A stretch of DNA of 64,000 nt from Halorientalis sp. LT38 (GTDB lineage Archaea; Halobacteriota; Halobacteria; Halobacteriales; Haloarculaceae): assembly GCF_037031225.1 (NCBI RefSeq), contig NZ_JAYEZN010000002.1:48118-112117 (forward strand), in the 5' to 3' direction. Positions 33,984 to 43,175 of the stretch are shown here, one piece after another; position 1 is the stretch's first letter, and the number at the start of each line of letters is the position of its first letter. The notes beneath the pieces were generated by a model that saw only the letters and a list, made by a program, of their open reading frames with translations, made no database searches and was not told the DNA's origin. A program made the position numbers and the translations under genes.

Positions 33984-34820
33984 TCACTCGATGCCGAGGA
34001 TGTCGCGGGCCTCGTCGGGCGTCGCGAGGTCCCGGCCCATGCGCTCGATGATCTCGACGGAGCGTTCGACGAGCTGGGCGTTGCTCTGGGCCGGTTCGCC
34101 TCGGTCGTAGTAGAGGTTGTCCTCCATCCCGACGCGGACGTGCCCGCCGAGGATGGCGCCCATCGTCGTGAGCGGGAGCTGGTGGGGCCCGGTCGCGAGG
34201 ACGTTGAAGTGACTCTCCTCGGGCAGGTTGTTGACCATGTTGAGGAGGTTCTCCGGGGTCGGGATCGTGAACGTGCCCGGCCCGAGGATGACGTTGATGT
34301 AGTACGGCGGATCGAGGATGTCCTTCTCGATCAGGCGGTAGGTCTCGTTGAGGTGGCCGTTGTTGAACACCTCGAGTTCGGGTTTGACGCCTTTCTCCTT
34401 CATCTCGCGGGCCAGCGACTCGATGTTGTGGCGCGTGTGCTCGGTGATGATGTGCTGGCCGCGGTTGAAGGGCCCCATGTCGAGGCTGGCCATCTCCGGC
34501 GGCGGGTCCGTCCGGATGCCGGCCACGCGGTTCTCGTAGGGGCTCTGCCCGCCGGTGGTGTTCTGGATGACGATGTCGTCGCACTCCTCGCGGATGGCGT
34601 CGTTGACCGCCTGGAGGCGTTCCGGGTCGTTCTCGCCGCGTTCGTCCCGGCCGTGAACGTGGACGATGGCGGCCCCGAGCTTCTCGCACTCGCGGACCTG
34701 CCGCGCGATTTCGTCGGGTTGTTCTGGGAGGTTCGGGTTCGCGTCTTTCCCGTGGACCCCGCCGGTCGTCGCCACGGTCAGGATCAGTTTTCGCTGATCG
34801 AGGTAGTGCTGGTAACTCAT
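33984..34820 (-). CDS. BKACE-family (beta-keto acid cleavage, DUF849-type) enzyme
   Basis: This 278-residue protein starts at ATG 34820 (MSYQHYLDQRKLILTVATTG). It is a TIM barrel of the 3-keto-5-aminohexanoate cleavage enzyme family. GAAIVHVHGRDERG gives the metal His pair (54 and 56), TTGGQSPYENRVAGI follows, and GGHVRVGMEDNLYYDRGEPA gives the late Glu. These enzymes convert a beta-keto acid and acetyl-CoA to acetoacetate and a CoA ester. It is a metabolic gene amid glycan genes and no pathway partner is obvious here. Confidence 0.85.
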   Translation of the reverse strand: MSYQHYLDQRKLILTVATTGGVHGKDANPNLPEQPDEIARQVRECEKLGAAIVHVHGRDERGENDPERLQAVNDAIREECDDIVIQNTTGGQSPYENRVAGIRTDPPPEMASLDMGPFNRGQHIITEHTRHNIESLAREMKEKGVKPELEVFNNGHLNETYRLIEKDILDPPYYINVILGPGTFTIPTPENLLNMVNNLPEESHFNVLATGPHQLPLTTMGAILGGHVRVGMEDNLYYDRGEPAQSNAQLVERSVEIIERMGRDLATPDEARDILGIE

Positions 34821-35047
34821 AGGTTCTCGACGTCCGGATGTCCCGTCGCCGTCCCGCGGCGAGGGGCACCGCCGGGCGCGTTCGCAGGGCCCGGCTGTCC
34901 GGCTGTGGACTCGGTGGACCTCGGATCCACTTTGTTTTTCCACCCTTACCCGCCGGTGCAGGCGTCGTGGCGGAGAAAAGCGACGAACCGTGTCGCAGAA
35001 GAGAGACGTCAGGGGGGACCGGACCGGGACGTCACGACCGGGGCCGC

Positions 35048-35260
35048 TCAGTTGCAGTCCGACAGCGAGACGACCGAGTCGGCGTCGGCGACGATGAACG
35101 CGTCGTCGCGCAGGAAGTCCTCGTCGTGGGGGAGGATGACGTAGTGGCCACCGTCCCCGGAGGACTCGGTGATGTCGAGTTCCAGCGGGTCGTACCCGAG
35201 GTCGTGGGGGTCGGGGTCGGCCGGCAACTGCCGCCAGTCGACGGTTTCCGATTCGCTCAT
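35048..35260 (-). CDS. hypothetical small acidic protein, downstream of beta-helix gene
   Basis: This 70-residue protein starts at ATG 35260, two bases after the beta-helix gene stop, so they are co-transcribed. The sequence contains WRQLPADPDPHDLGYD and HYVILPHDEDFLRDDAFIV. It is soluble and very acidic, with one Cys near the C-terminus. No family is named; similar short proteins are common in haloarchaea. Possible accessory to the secreted protein. Confidence 0.55.
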   Translation of the reverse strand: MSESETVDWRQLPADPDPHDLGYDPLELDITESSGDGGHYVILPHDEDFLRDDAFIVADADSVVSLSDCN

Positions 35261-35262
35261 CC

Positions 35263-37107
35263 TCAGACCTCCAGGATCTTCACGCCGGCGTTGCCGTCGA
35301 CGCTGATCGAGTCCAGGCTCCCGGTGAACCGGAAGGCGTCCTTGCCGTTGCCGACGACGCCGACGACGCGCCCGTCGTCGACGTGGTCGGTCATCTTGTC
35401 CCAGGGGAGCCCCTCGCTCGTGTCCGAGCGACCGGCGTCGTACTCGGCGGTGCCGGTCACGGAGAACTGGTACTTGGCCACGCTCTGGGCGTCGCCCGTG
35501 CCGTCGATGACGAGGACCTTGTGCTGCTGGTCGTCGCCGCCGTCCGAACCGGAGTCCGAGTCGCTGCCGGCGTCCGAGTCGCCGCTCGACCCGTCCTCGC
35601 CGACGATCTCGGCGAAGGTGGTCGCCTCGCCGTCGAGTTCGACCGCGACCTCGTAGCCGCTCGTGACCTCGTAGCTGGTGATCTCGCCGTCGAAGGTGTA
35701 CGAGTCGACCGCGGCGGGGTTCATCTCGACGCTCGTCGCGGTGAAGGTGCCGTCCTCGTTCTCCGTGATTTCGTCGGTGTTGGGTTCGGCCTCGTCGGCG
35801 AACTGGATCGGGCCGGTCGTCGTGAACCGGGCGTTACAGTTCGTGTCGGGGTTGTCCTCGCTCGCCTGCAGGACGATCGAGTGTTCGAGGGGCTCCTGCT
35901 CGGCGTCCGAGCCGTCCTCGGAGTCGGAGCCACCGTCGTCTGAGCCCGATCCCGCGCCGGCGCCGGGGCCGCTGGGTTCGACGTTCTCGCCGATCGGCTT
36001 CCAGATCGAGTAGTCGGTGTTGGGCGACTCCGCGTTCGATCCGGTGACCGTCTCGAAGTGGTCCGGTGCGTAGTGGTCGGCGTCGCCGGTGAGGTGGATG
36101 TTCTCGCCGCTCCAGTTGCCCTCGATGTCCCACTCGACGGAGAACGTGGTGCCGCCGTCGTTGGCGACACGGAGGTTCCGGAGGACGCCGCCGCCGTCCT
36201 GGCCGTCCTCGTCGAACTTGACCGCCATCGCGCCGGTGTCGGACCAGTTGAAGTCGCAGTTCTCGATGGTGATGTCCGATCCGGGGTCACCGATCTTGAT
36301 ACCGCGCTGGTTCCAGCCGGTGTTGCCGCCGGGGGCCTTCTCCGTCGCCTCGAAGTAACAGTCGCGCACCACGCTGCCGTCGGGCCCGAGGCGGACCGCG
36401 GACATCCCGGTGTTGACGAAGTCACAGTTCTCGACGATGACGGCCCCGTTGCCGCCCTTGTAGGGGTCGGAGACGTAGCAGGCCACGTTCCCGAACATCG
36501 AGAAGTAACAGTTGCGGACCCACAGCGTGCCCGCGTGGTCGTCGCCGGCGTAGATCCCCGTGGAGTCGGAGCCGTCGACGGTCCCGTCGGGCATGTTGAC
36601 GTTGACGAGTTCCATCCGCGCGCCCTCGTTCGCGCCGACGCGCCAGCGGGACTGCTCCTGGCCCTTCTTCCCTTTCAGCGTGATGTTCTCCAGCCGGACC
36701 GTCCCGCTCTCTGCGGTGACGTCCGGGCGGACGAGCTCCTCGGGGGCCGGCCGATTGAAGACGACGCCGTCGGTCGAGCCGACCAGGGCGGCGTTCTCGT
36801 AGCTGCCGCCGAGGCCCTCGCCCTCGAACTCGTACTCGCCGGCCGGGATCCGGACCTCCGTTCCCGACGAGAGGTGCTCGTCGAGGTAGGGGTCGATCAG
36901 GTCGCCGTTGCTCAGGCCCTGCTTGCCCAGGTCCACGGTCGTGTCCGTGAAGTCGACCGCGCTCCCGCCGGTCTCCTGTGCCCCGGCGGAGCCGAGGAAA
37001 CTCGTGGCGCCGACCGCGGCCGCCGTCCCACCGACCGCCTTCAGCAGCGACCGTCTCTCGATAAGCCGTTCCTTCCGACTCTCACTCTCTTCCTGGCGAC
37101 GTGCCAT
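35263..37107 (-). CDS. secreted right-handed beta-helix surface protein
   Basis: This 614-residue protein has a twin-arginine signal (ERRSLLKAVGG, cleavage near GSAGAQE, about 45). The pectin-lyase-like beta-helix spans about 60-370, with repeats such as VRNCYFSMFGNVACYV, VIVENCDFVNTGMSAVRL and VVRDCYFEATEK. An acidic Gly/Ser/Asp linker (about 375-395) leads to two C-terminal beta domains (about 400-505 and 540-614) separated by another linker. The second one starts KVLVIDGTGDAQSVAKYQF and recurs in part at the window end (62389 gene: ILVID). It probably binds or trims extracellular polysaccharide. A TATATG-type TATA box lies about 25 nt before the ATG. Confidence 0.8.
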   Translation of the reverse strand: MARRQEESESRKERLIERRSLLKAVGGTAAAVGATSFLGSAGAQETGGSAVDFTDTTVDLGKQGLSNGDLIDPYLDEHLSSGTEVRIPAGEYEFEGEGLGGSYENAALVGSTDGVVFNRPAPEELVRPDVTAESGTVRLENITLKGKKGQEQSRWRVGANEGARMELVNVNMPDGTVDGSDSTGIYAGDDHAGTLWVRNCYFSMFGNVACYVSDPYKGGNGAVIVENCDFVNTGMSAVRLGPDGSVVRDCYFEATEKAPGGNTGWNQRGIKIGDPGSDITIENCDFNWSDTGAMAVKFDEDGQDGGGVLRNLRVANDGGTTFSVEWDIEGNWSGENIHLTGDADHYAPDHFETVTGSNAESPNTDYSIWKPIGENVEPSGPGAGAGSGSDDGGSDSEDGSDAEQEPLEHSIVLQASEDNPDTNCNARFTTTGPIQFADEAEPNTDEITENEDGTFTATSVEMNPAAVDSYTFDGEITSYEVTSGYEVAVELDGEATTFAEIVGEDGSSGDSDAGSDSDSGSDGGDDQQHKVLVIDGTGDAQSVAKYQFSVTGTAEYDAGRSDTSEGLPWDKMTDHVDDGRVVGVVGNGKDAFRFTGSLDSISVDGNAGVKILEV

Positions 37108-37387
37108 GTCCGGGTAGGCAGACAGTAAACATATAATGGTTCTGACCGGTCTGGGGCCAGAACCCCTCGTCTACACCGCAGTTCGCTATCGATGGGCGCT
37201 CGACGGTTGCGACTTGCTTGCAGGCTGGTCGTCAATACGGGTAGGTGGTTGCTACCGCGCGGGCCGGAACGGACGGGGGCGGTTCGTCACAGCGGCCGTT
37301 CGTTCACCGGCTACAAACGGCGGGTAAGATCACCTTACGCGACCAGTACCGGCGATGGGGGGCCGGGACACGTCTGCAAAATTCTTC
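37108..37387. other. intergenic region between divergent beta-helix and phosphatase genes
   Basis: The left end (37120-37140) holds a TATA-type box (ATTATATG on the minus strand) for the beta-helix gene. The rest shows no gene. Confidence 0.4.
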
Positions 37388-37394
37388 ATAACAA
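37388..37394 (+). promoter_or_regulatory. ATAACAA promoter element deciding phosphatase start
   Basis: TTCATAACAATACC ends 27 nt before ATG 37421, making that start more likely than ATG 37445. Confidence 0.6.
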
Positions 37395-37420
37395 TACCGT
37401 CGGTGGCACAAGGGCGACCG

Positions 37421-39058
37421 ATGCCAACAGGTCGTCCGTCACGGATGCAGACTCTCTTGCTCGGGCTCGACGGTGCCTGCCTGCCGGTGCTCGAACCTCT
37501 GATCGAGGACGGCACCGTCCCGACGCTGGGATCGCTCTCTCGCGGGGGGTACGCCGACGGCCTCACCTCGCAGTTGCCCCCCTGGACGCCCAGCGCCTGG
37601 CCCTCGCTGTACACGGGCGTCAACCCCGGCAAACACGGTGTCTACGGCTTTCTCTCGTTCGAGGGCTACGACTGGACCGTCGTCGACCGCTCCGACGTCG
37701 ACGAGTTCGCGATCTGGGAACTGCTGGACCACCAGGGCCACGACTCGGTGGTGGTGAACGTGCCGGTCACCCACCCGCCGCGCCCGATCGACGGGGCGGT
37801 CGTCCCGGGCTACGTCGCGCCGGAGAACCCGACGACGGTCCCCGAGGACGCGCTCGCGATGGCCGACGCCCCGGACTACGAGATCTACCCGCCGAAAGCA
37901 CACGAGGTCTCGCGGGACGAGCAGGTGGCCGCCTTCGAGCGACTGGCCCGCTCGCGCGGTCGCGTCTTCGAGAACCTGGTCGCGGAGGTCGACCCCGCCT
38001 TCGGCTTCCTGGAGTTCCAGGTGACCGACACCGTTTTCCACGAACGGCCCGGCGACTGGGAGGCCGTCGAGTCCGTCTACGCCGCCGTCGACGAGACCAT
38101 CTCCCGGGTCCTCGACGTCTGCGAGCCGCGGAACGTGCTCGTGGTCAGCGACCACGGGATCGGCGAGTACGCCGGGTACGAGTTCCGGGCCAACGACTTC
38201 CTCCGCGAACGGGGCGACGTGACGGCGACCGCGGAGGCCGAGGGGATGCCCTCCTGGGACAGCATCGCGCGCAACCAGCTCCGGAACGGCCACAATCCCG
38301 ACGAGCACGAACCGGGCCTCCTCGAGCGGGCGGTGGCGACGGCGGCCCGGGTCGGCGTGACCAGCCAGCGGATCGAACGCGTGCTGGAGCCGCTCGGCCT
38401 CGCCGACGCGGTCACAGCAATCGCGCCGACCGACGCCATCAGGGCGGGCACCGAACAGGTCGACTTCCGGGCCTCGAAGGCGTACGTGCGCGACCGGATC
38501 GAACTCGGCGTCCGGATCAACCTCGCCGGCCGGGAGCCCGACGGCGTCGTCCAGCCCGAGGAGTACGACGCCGTCCGCGCCGAGTTGATCGACGCGCTCT
38601 CCGCGGTCGAGACCCCGGAGGGTCGGCCCGTGTTCCAGTCCGTCTACCCCCGCGAGGAGGTCTACGAGGGGCCACACCTCGAGGACGCGCCCGATATCGT
38701 GCTCGAGCCCGCGGGGTTCGAGCATTTCCTCTCGGGTGCGCTCCGCGGCGAGCAGTTCGACGCACCCCGCGAACCCTGGAACCACAAGCGGACCGGCCTC
38801 CTGATCGCGACCGGCGAGGACGTGTCGCCGGAGGCCATGGAGACCGCAGACCGTCCGCACATCTTCGACGTCGCGCCGACGGTGCTCGCTACCTTCGGCG
38901 TCCCGCCCGGCGACCGCATGGACGGGCGAGCGCTCCCGCTGGTCGAACGGCTCGACAGCCAACCGTACCCCGAGTTCAATGCACGAGACATCAGACAGCG
39001 CGACAGCGGCACCGTCGAACAGCACCTGGCCAACCTCGGATACCTCGAGGACGTCTGA
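37421..39058 (+). CDS. alkaline-phosphatase-superfamily phosphodiesterase/nucleotide pyrophosphatase
   Basis: This 545-residue protein starts at ATG 37421 (MPTGRPSRMQTLLLGLDGA); ATG 37445 is the alternative. LLLGLDGACLPVL gives the first metal Asp. WTPSAWPSLYTGVNPGKHG contains the Thr/Ser nucleophile region, and VVSDHGIGEYAGYEF the metal Asp-His. EDAPDIVLEPAGFEHF and RPHIFDVAPTVLATFG follow. It is type-I phosphodiesterase-like and cytoplasmic (no signal peptide). It may hydrolyse nucleotide sugars or a phosphoglycan link. The next FemAB-like gene begins 22 bases downstream. Confidence 0.8.
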   Translation: MPTGRPSRMQTLLLGLDGACLPVLEPLIEDGTVPTLGSLSRGGYADGLTSQLPPWTPSAWPSLYTGVNPGKHGVYGFLSFEGYDWTVVDRSDVDEFAIWELLDHQGHDSVVVNVPVTHPPRPIDGAVVPGYVAPENPTTVPEDALAMADAPDYEIYPPKAHEVSRDEQVAAFERLARSRGRVFENLVAEVDPAFGFLEFQVTDTVFHERPGDWEAVESVYAAVDETISRVLDVCEPRNVLVVSDHGIGEYAGYEFRANDFLRERGDVTATAEAEGMPSWDSIARNQLRNGHNPDEHEPGLLERAVATAARVGVTSQRIERVLEPLGLADAVTAIAPTDAIRAGTEQVDFRASKAYVRDRIELGVRINLAGREPDGVVQPEEYDAVRAELIDALSAVETPEGRPVFQSVYPREEVYEGPHLEDAPDIVLEPAGFEHFLSGALRGEQFDAPREPWNHKRTGLLIATGEDVSPEAMETADRPHIFDVAPTVLATFGVPPGDRMDGRALPLVERLDSQPYPEFNARDIRQRDSGTVEQHLANLGYLEDV

Positions 39059-39080
39059 GTCCGTCGGGGGCCGGACGCGG

Positions 39081-40064
39081 TTGACGCGCACGGTCCCGCC
39101 GGCCCGCTGGAACGAGTTCTGTGACGTCGCTCCCGCGGCGACTCCCTTCCACCGCTACGAGGCCCTGACCGTCCTCGCCGAGCGGTCGGGCGCGACCCTG
39201 CACCCGTTCGTCGGCTACCAGGACGGCAGTCCCGTCGGCCTGTTCCCCGTCTTCGAGCGGTCCCGCGGCCCGGTATCGACGCTGTTCTCCCCGGTCCCCG
39301 ACCTGAAGGTCCCGTATCTCGGCCCGGTCCTCTTCGACCTCGGGGACGGCTCGCCGTCCGACCGCGAGCGGCGCCGGTGGGCCTTCCTCGACGCCTCGCT
39401 GTCCTGTTTCGAATCGCGGTTCGAACCCCGCTACGTCCACGTCCGGACGACTCCGAACTTCGCCGACCCCCGCCCGTTCGTCTGGCGCGGGTTCGACCTC
39501 GTGCCGCGCCACTCCTACGTGGTCGATCTGACCCCGGGCCCCGAGGCCCTGCTCGACTCGTTCAGCAGCGACGCCCGCCGGAACGTGCGCGACCCGCCCG
39601 ACACCGTCGAGATCCGCGAGGGCGGCCACGACGCCATCGAGCGGATCGTCCGCCGGGTCACCGCCCGCCACGAGGAACAGGGCGAGACCTACCTCGTCAC
39701 TCCCGAGTACGTGAGCGAGCTCTACGACGCCCTGCCCGACGGCGTCGTCCGGCCCTACGAGGTCGTCCTCGAGGACCGCGCCGTCGGCGGGATGGTGACG
39801 CTGGAGGCCGGCGACACGATCTACCGGTGGCAGGGCGGGGCCAAGCCCGACGTCGACGCGCCGGTCAACGACCTGCTGGACTGGGCGATCATGCGCGAGG
39901 CGATCGACCGCGGGATCGAGCGGTACGACCTCGTCGGCGCGAACGAGCAGCGACTCACGGACTACAAGGCCAAGTTCGCGCCCGATCTCGTGACCTTCCA
40001 CAGCCTGGTCGCCAGCACGCGCCCGATGAACCTGGCGTCGACGCTGTACAAACGGTTGCGTTGA
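39081..40064 (+). CDS. FemAB/GNAT-like transferase (paralogue of 23229-24239)
   Basis: The chosen start is TTG 39081 (LTRTVPPARWNEFCDV), because it aligns with the paralogue's N-terminus. ATG 38979 would sit inside the phosphatase gene. It encodes 327 residues with the same two-domain layout: FVGYQDGSPVGLFPVFE, SFSSDARRNVRDPPD, YRWQGGAKPDVDAPVND and LVGANEQRLTDYKAKFAPD. It may attach an acyl or aminoacyl group to a glycan. It is in an operon with the phosphatase. Confidence 0.7.
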   Translation: MTRTVPPARWNEFCDVAPAATPFHRYEALTVLAERSGATLHPFVGYQDGSPVGLFPVFERSRGPVSTLFSPVPDLKVPYLGPVLFDLGDGSPSDRERRRWAFLDASLSCFESRFEPRYVHVRTTPNFADPRPFVWRGFDLVPRHSYVVDLTPGPEALLDSFSSDARRNVRDPPDTVEIREGGHDAIERIVRRVTARHEEQGETYLVTPEYVSELYDALPDGVVRPYEVVLEDRAVGGMVTLEAGDTIYRWQGGAKPDVDAPVNDLLDWAIMREAIDRGIERYDLVGANEQRLTDYKAKFAPDLVTFHSLVASTRPMNLASTLYKRLR

Positions 40065-40089
40065 GGAGTCGAGGCGACCAGTCCACCCG

Positions 40090-41493
40090 CTACTGACACC
40101 GCGACAACGACGCCCCGGTGCGGAACCGGCGGCGCTGGGCGGTCGCGTTCTCGAGGACGAGCGGGTCGCCGGTCACGTCGACCGTGCTGCGCGCGACGAC
40201 GTTGCCTTCCGAATCCGAGAGGTGGATCCCGTTGCGCCCACGTCCGCGCTGGTGGACGCAGAGGTTCTCGAACCGGCAGCGGTTCCGGCCGGCGACGCTG
40301 ATCGTCGCCTCGCCGCCGGCGCCGCCGACGGTCCGGACGTTCCGGATCGACAGGCTCGGCTCGTCGCCGCTCGCCGCGGCGATCTCGTCGGTCGGTCGTT
40401 TGGCGTTGATCGCCGGCACGTCGTCGGCGTCGATCCGGAGGTGCGTGTCGCGGACCGTCGCGGACTCGAGCCACTCGGCCATCGTGATCGCGCCGTCGCT
40501 GCCGGTGACGCGCCTCATCTCCACGGTCGCGTTCTCGACGGTCACGTTTCCGCCCTCGCGGAGCCTGATGCCGCGCATGTTCTCCAGGCCGCTGCGGGTC
40601 GTGTTGCAGGTGACGCGCACGTTCCGGACGAGGCTCTCGCCGCTGACCCGGACCCCCGAGATGCCGTTGTTGGCGTAGTGGCCGCCCAGGACCTGGACCG
40701 GGCCCTGCGCGGGCGAGGCGTAGAGGCCGTTGTCCGGCCAGCCGGCGACCTGACAGCCGACGAACGACAGCTCCCCGACGCTCTCCTCGCCGACGTAGAT
40801 GCCGGTGTTGGGGAACGCCGTCGAGCCGCCGTCGGGGAGCCGGACGTTCTCGACGCGGCCGGTCCCGTTCTCGTCGGTCACGTCGAAGCGCATGCCGTCG
40901 TGGTCGACGTCCTGGCGGCCGGTGACGCCCACGTCGCGGACGAGCAGGCCGTCGTCGACGGCGCAGTGGAGCGGGCGCGCGCCGGTCCGCTCGGCCGTGA
41001 CGTCGAAGTCGATCCCCTCGAACCGGAGGTCGCGCACCGCGCCGTCGGTGCCGAAGGAAAGCAGCGTCGCGGCGAACCCCTGGGGCGGGCGAAAGAGTGC
41101 CCGGTCGCCGACGAACCCCAGGTTCGAGACCGAGTCCGTCTCGAGGTTCCCGTCGAAGCGGTACTCCCCGCGCGGGAAGTACAGGAGAGTGTCGTCGCCC
41201 AGTTCGCTCTCGAGCACCGACTCGACGGGCTCGGACCCCGTGTTGTCCGCACCCGCCGCGACGACGTTGACCGCCCGGTCGTACTCGCTCGCGAGCCGGC
41301 CGGGGACGTCCCGACCGGCCGCCCCCGTCGCCGGTTCCCGCGTCGCCTCGGCCGGGGGCTCTCGGTCCCCGGGCGTTCGCTCCTCGGAGTCGAAGAGCGA
41401 ACAGCCCGCGAGCGCGCCCGCCGTGCCAGCGGCGAGCGCCTGGAGAACCCGGCGGCGGGAAGGAGCGTCTGGGAACCGCTGTGTCCGCGTCAC
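40090..41493 (-). CDS. right-handed beta-helix lipoprotein
   Basis: The start is GTG 41493, chosen because the ATAACGA element ends 26 nt upstream. It encodes 467 residues. A lipobox GALAGC (Cys31) follows a basic N-terminus with RRR, indicating export and lipid anchoring. The rest is a long beta-helix with repeats such as VENVRLPDGGSTAFPNTGIY, SFVGCQVAGWPDNGLY and VQVLGGHYANNGISGVRV. It shares NTGIYVGE and NGLY-type turns with 57527 and 35263. A likely cell-surface glycan-binding or glycan-modifying protein. Confidence 0.78.
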   Translation of the reverse strand: MTRTQRFPDAPSRRRVLQALAAGTAGALAGCSLFDSEERTPGDREPPAEATREPATGAAGRDVPGRLASEYDRAVNVVAAGADNTGSEPVESVLESELGDDTLLYFPRGEYRFDGNLETDSVSNLGFVGDRALFRPPQGFAATLLSFGTDGAVRDLRFEGIDFDVTAERTGARPLHCAVDDGLLVRDVGVTGRQDVDHDGMRFDVTDENGTGRVENVRLPDGGSTAFPNTGIYVGEESVGELSFVGCQVAGWPDNGLYASPAQGPVQVLGGHYANNGISGVRVSGESLVRNVRVTCNTTRSGLENMRGIRLREGGNVTVENATVEMRRVTGSDGAITMAEWLESATVRDTHLRIDADDVPAINAKRPTDEIAAASGDEPSLSIRNVRTVGGAGGEATISVAGRNRCRFENLCVHQRGRGRNGIHLSDSEGNVVARSTVDVTGDPLVLENATAQRRRFRTGASLSRCQ

Positions 41494-41518
41494 GTGCCTG
41501 CAAACGAGTCGCTACTGT

Positions 41519-41526
41519 TTCGTTAT
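41519..41526 (-). promoter_or_regulatory. ATAACGA variant promoter element
   Basis: GGGCATAACGAAAC on the minus strand ends 26 nt before GTG 41493. Confidence 0.55.
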
Positions 41527-41627
41527 GCCCTCCGAAGGCGGGCTAAGCCGTGCCTTCCGACGGCGTCGCTCCGCGCCCGCGGGGCCCACTCGACTCCGAT
41601 CTCGATCGCGCCGCCGAGGCCGCCGCC

Positions 41628-42698
41628 TCAGTCCGCCGTGGCCTCCGGCTCGTCGGTCCTGGACCCCGACCGATCCGCGGGTGCGTCGCCGTCGGCCTCG
41701 TCGCCGGAGTCCGCCACGACGGCGCGGTCGGCGAACCGCCTGCGCTCGAGGACCGTGCCGGCCAGGAACGTCAGTGCGCCGACGACCGAGAGCGAGAGCG
41801 CGTTGCGGACGCCTCGTCTCGTGCCGTCGCCGCCGACGGCCTCGGCGAGTGCGAGGCCGACGCCCGCCAGGCCGGTGACCAGTCCCGTCCCGTAGGCGAG
41901 CCAGGTCGGGTGGAAGGGGCCGCGGAGGTACTGCTCGCGCAGCCGGACCAGGAAGTTCGTGAGCAACATCGCGGAGACGCGGGGGACGTACGTCGACAGC
42001 GAGATGTGGCTCTCCTCGTCGGCGTAGGTCGCCTCCCGGGGCACGTCGGCCACGCGCAGTCCCTCGCGATTACAGGCGACGAGGAGGTCGTTGCAGTAGC
42101 CGTAGAACTCGTACATCCCGTCGATATCGACGCGTTCGAGCGCGGAGAGCGAGATGGCGGTGTAGCCGTTCTGCGGGTCGCCGATCCCCCAGTAGCCGCT
42201 GGCGACTTTCGTCAACAGGGTGAGGACCCGGTTGCCCAGCAGGCGCAGGCGGGGCATCTCCTGGACCGTCTCGGGCACGTGGAGACGGTTCCCCTTCGCG
42301 TAGTCGGCCCGGCCCTCGACGATGGGGTCGAGGACCGCGGCCAGGCCCTCGGGACGCATCTGCCCGTCGCCGCCCATGACGGCGGTCACGTCGATGGCGT
42401 CCGCGCGTGCGCGCTGGTAGCCGGTCTTGATCGCGCCGCCGACGCCGCGGTTCTGGTCGTGCTGGATCGGCACGACGCGCTGGTCGAACCGGGCCGCGCC
42501 GTCGGTCGCGGCGGGGGCGGTCGCCTCGTTGACCGCGGCCGCGGCGGCGGTGATCTCCGTCCAGGTGTCGTCGGTCGACCCGTCGTCGACGACGTACACC
42601 CGGTCGACGTAGTCCGGGACCGTCCTGATAACGTCGCCGACCAGCCCCGACTCGTTGTACGCGGGGACGACGACGGCGACCGTGTGGTTCCTGTACAT
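41628..42698 (-). CDS. glycosyltransferase family 2 with C-terminal membrane segments
   Basis: This 356-residue protein starts at ATG 42698 (MYRNHTVAVVVPAYNESGL). The GT-A domain has VYVVDDGSTDDTW, RGVGGAIKTGYQRA, VMGGDGQMRPEGL (DxD-like) and DPQNGYTAIS. Two membrane segments follow at about 275-300 and 305-325. It resembles dolichyl-phosphate mannose synthase/polyprenyl-phosphate sugar transferases and would charge a lipid carrier with a sugar. It is paralogous to 51942-52928. The frame upstream of 42698 is rejected as unfamiliar, since an ATAACAA element lies inside it. Confidence 0.85.
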   Translation of the reverse strand: MYRNHTVAVVVPAYNESGLVGDVIRTVPDYVDRVYVVDDGSTDDTWTEITAAAAAVNEATAPAATDGAARFDQRVVPIQHDQNRGVGGAIKTGYQRARADAIDVTAVMGGDGQMRPEGLAAVLDPIVEGRADYAKGNRLHVPETVQEMPRLRLLGNRVLTLLTKVASGYWGIGDPQNGYTAISLSALERVDIDGMYEFYGYCNDLLVACNREGLRVADVPREATYADEESHISLSTYVPRVSAMLLTNFLVRLREQYLRGPFHPTWLAYGTGLVTGLAGVGLALAEAVGGDGTRRGVRNALSLSVVGALTFLAGTVLERRRFADRAVVADSGDEADGDAPADRSGSRTDEPEATAD

Positions 42699-43175
42699 GT
42701 TACCGCCGTACCCGCTGGAACGCCGCTGTTCCCGTCCTGTACACGTGCATCCCGCGTTTCGAGAACGGATTCGGGCATTGTTATTGGGAACTTGTTTCAG
42801 TCGTCGTCTTCGCCCCACCTGTCCCGGGTTCGGCGGCGACTACGGGCGCCGACCCGACTAAAACCCCGCCGCCGATTCGGCCCGCGGCGACCGGTCGGTC
42901 CACCTGGTCGCCGGCACACGCCGTCTACCGACCGGCCCGGACGTCGCCGCTGGGCGAGCGAACACCCCCAGCGTTGGTAATCACCGCGTTACTTTGGCCG
43001 GACCGCACCCCGGATCTGGTGATGCCGATCAGCCCTGCCGCCAGCGCTCGCGACGCGTCGCGCCGCCGATCAGGTCGTCCACGCGGCTCGAATCGACTTC
43101 CGGGGCCGAGTCCAGTCCCCCAGCGCGGCGCTCGGGCGGCGACCGACGTGGTCACCACCCGGACGGGCGTCTGAG
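42699..43175. other. intergenic region with ATAACAA element, no gene seen
   Basis: The ATAACAA element at 42778-42784 serves the GT2 gene. The rest of the 477 bases is GC-rich and without a convincing frame. Confidence 0.45.
42778..42784 (-). promoter_or_regulatory. ATAACAA promoter element for GT2 gene
   Basis: CCAATAACAATGCC on the minus strand lies 80 nt before ATG 42698, so a leader is implied. Confidence 0.45.

Noticed and set aside
37439..39091. 550-codon minus-strand frame opposite the phosphatase
   Set aside because: The plus strand has intact alkaline-phosphatase motifs; the minus frame has no recognisable motif and shadow-like composition.
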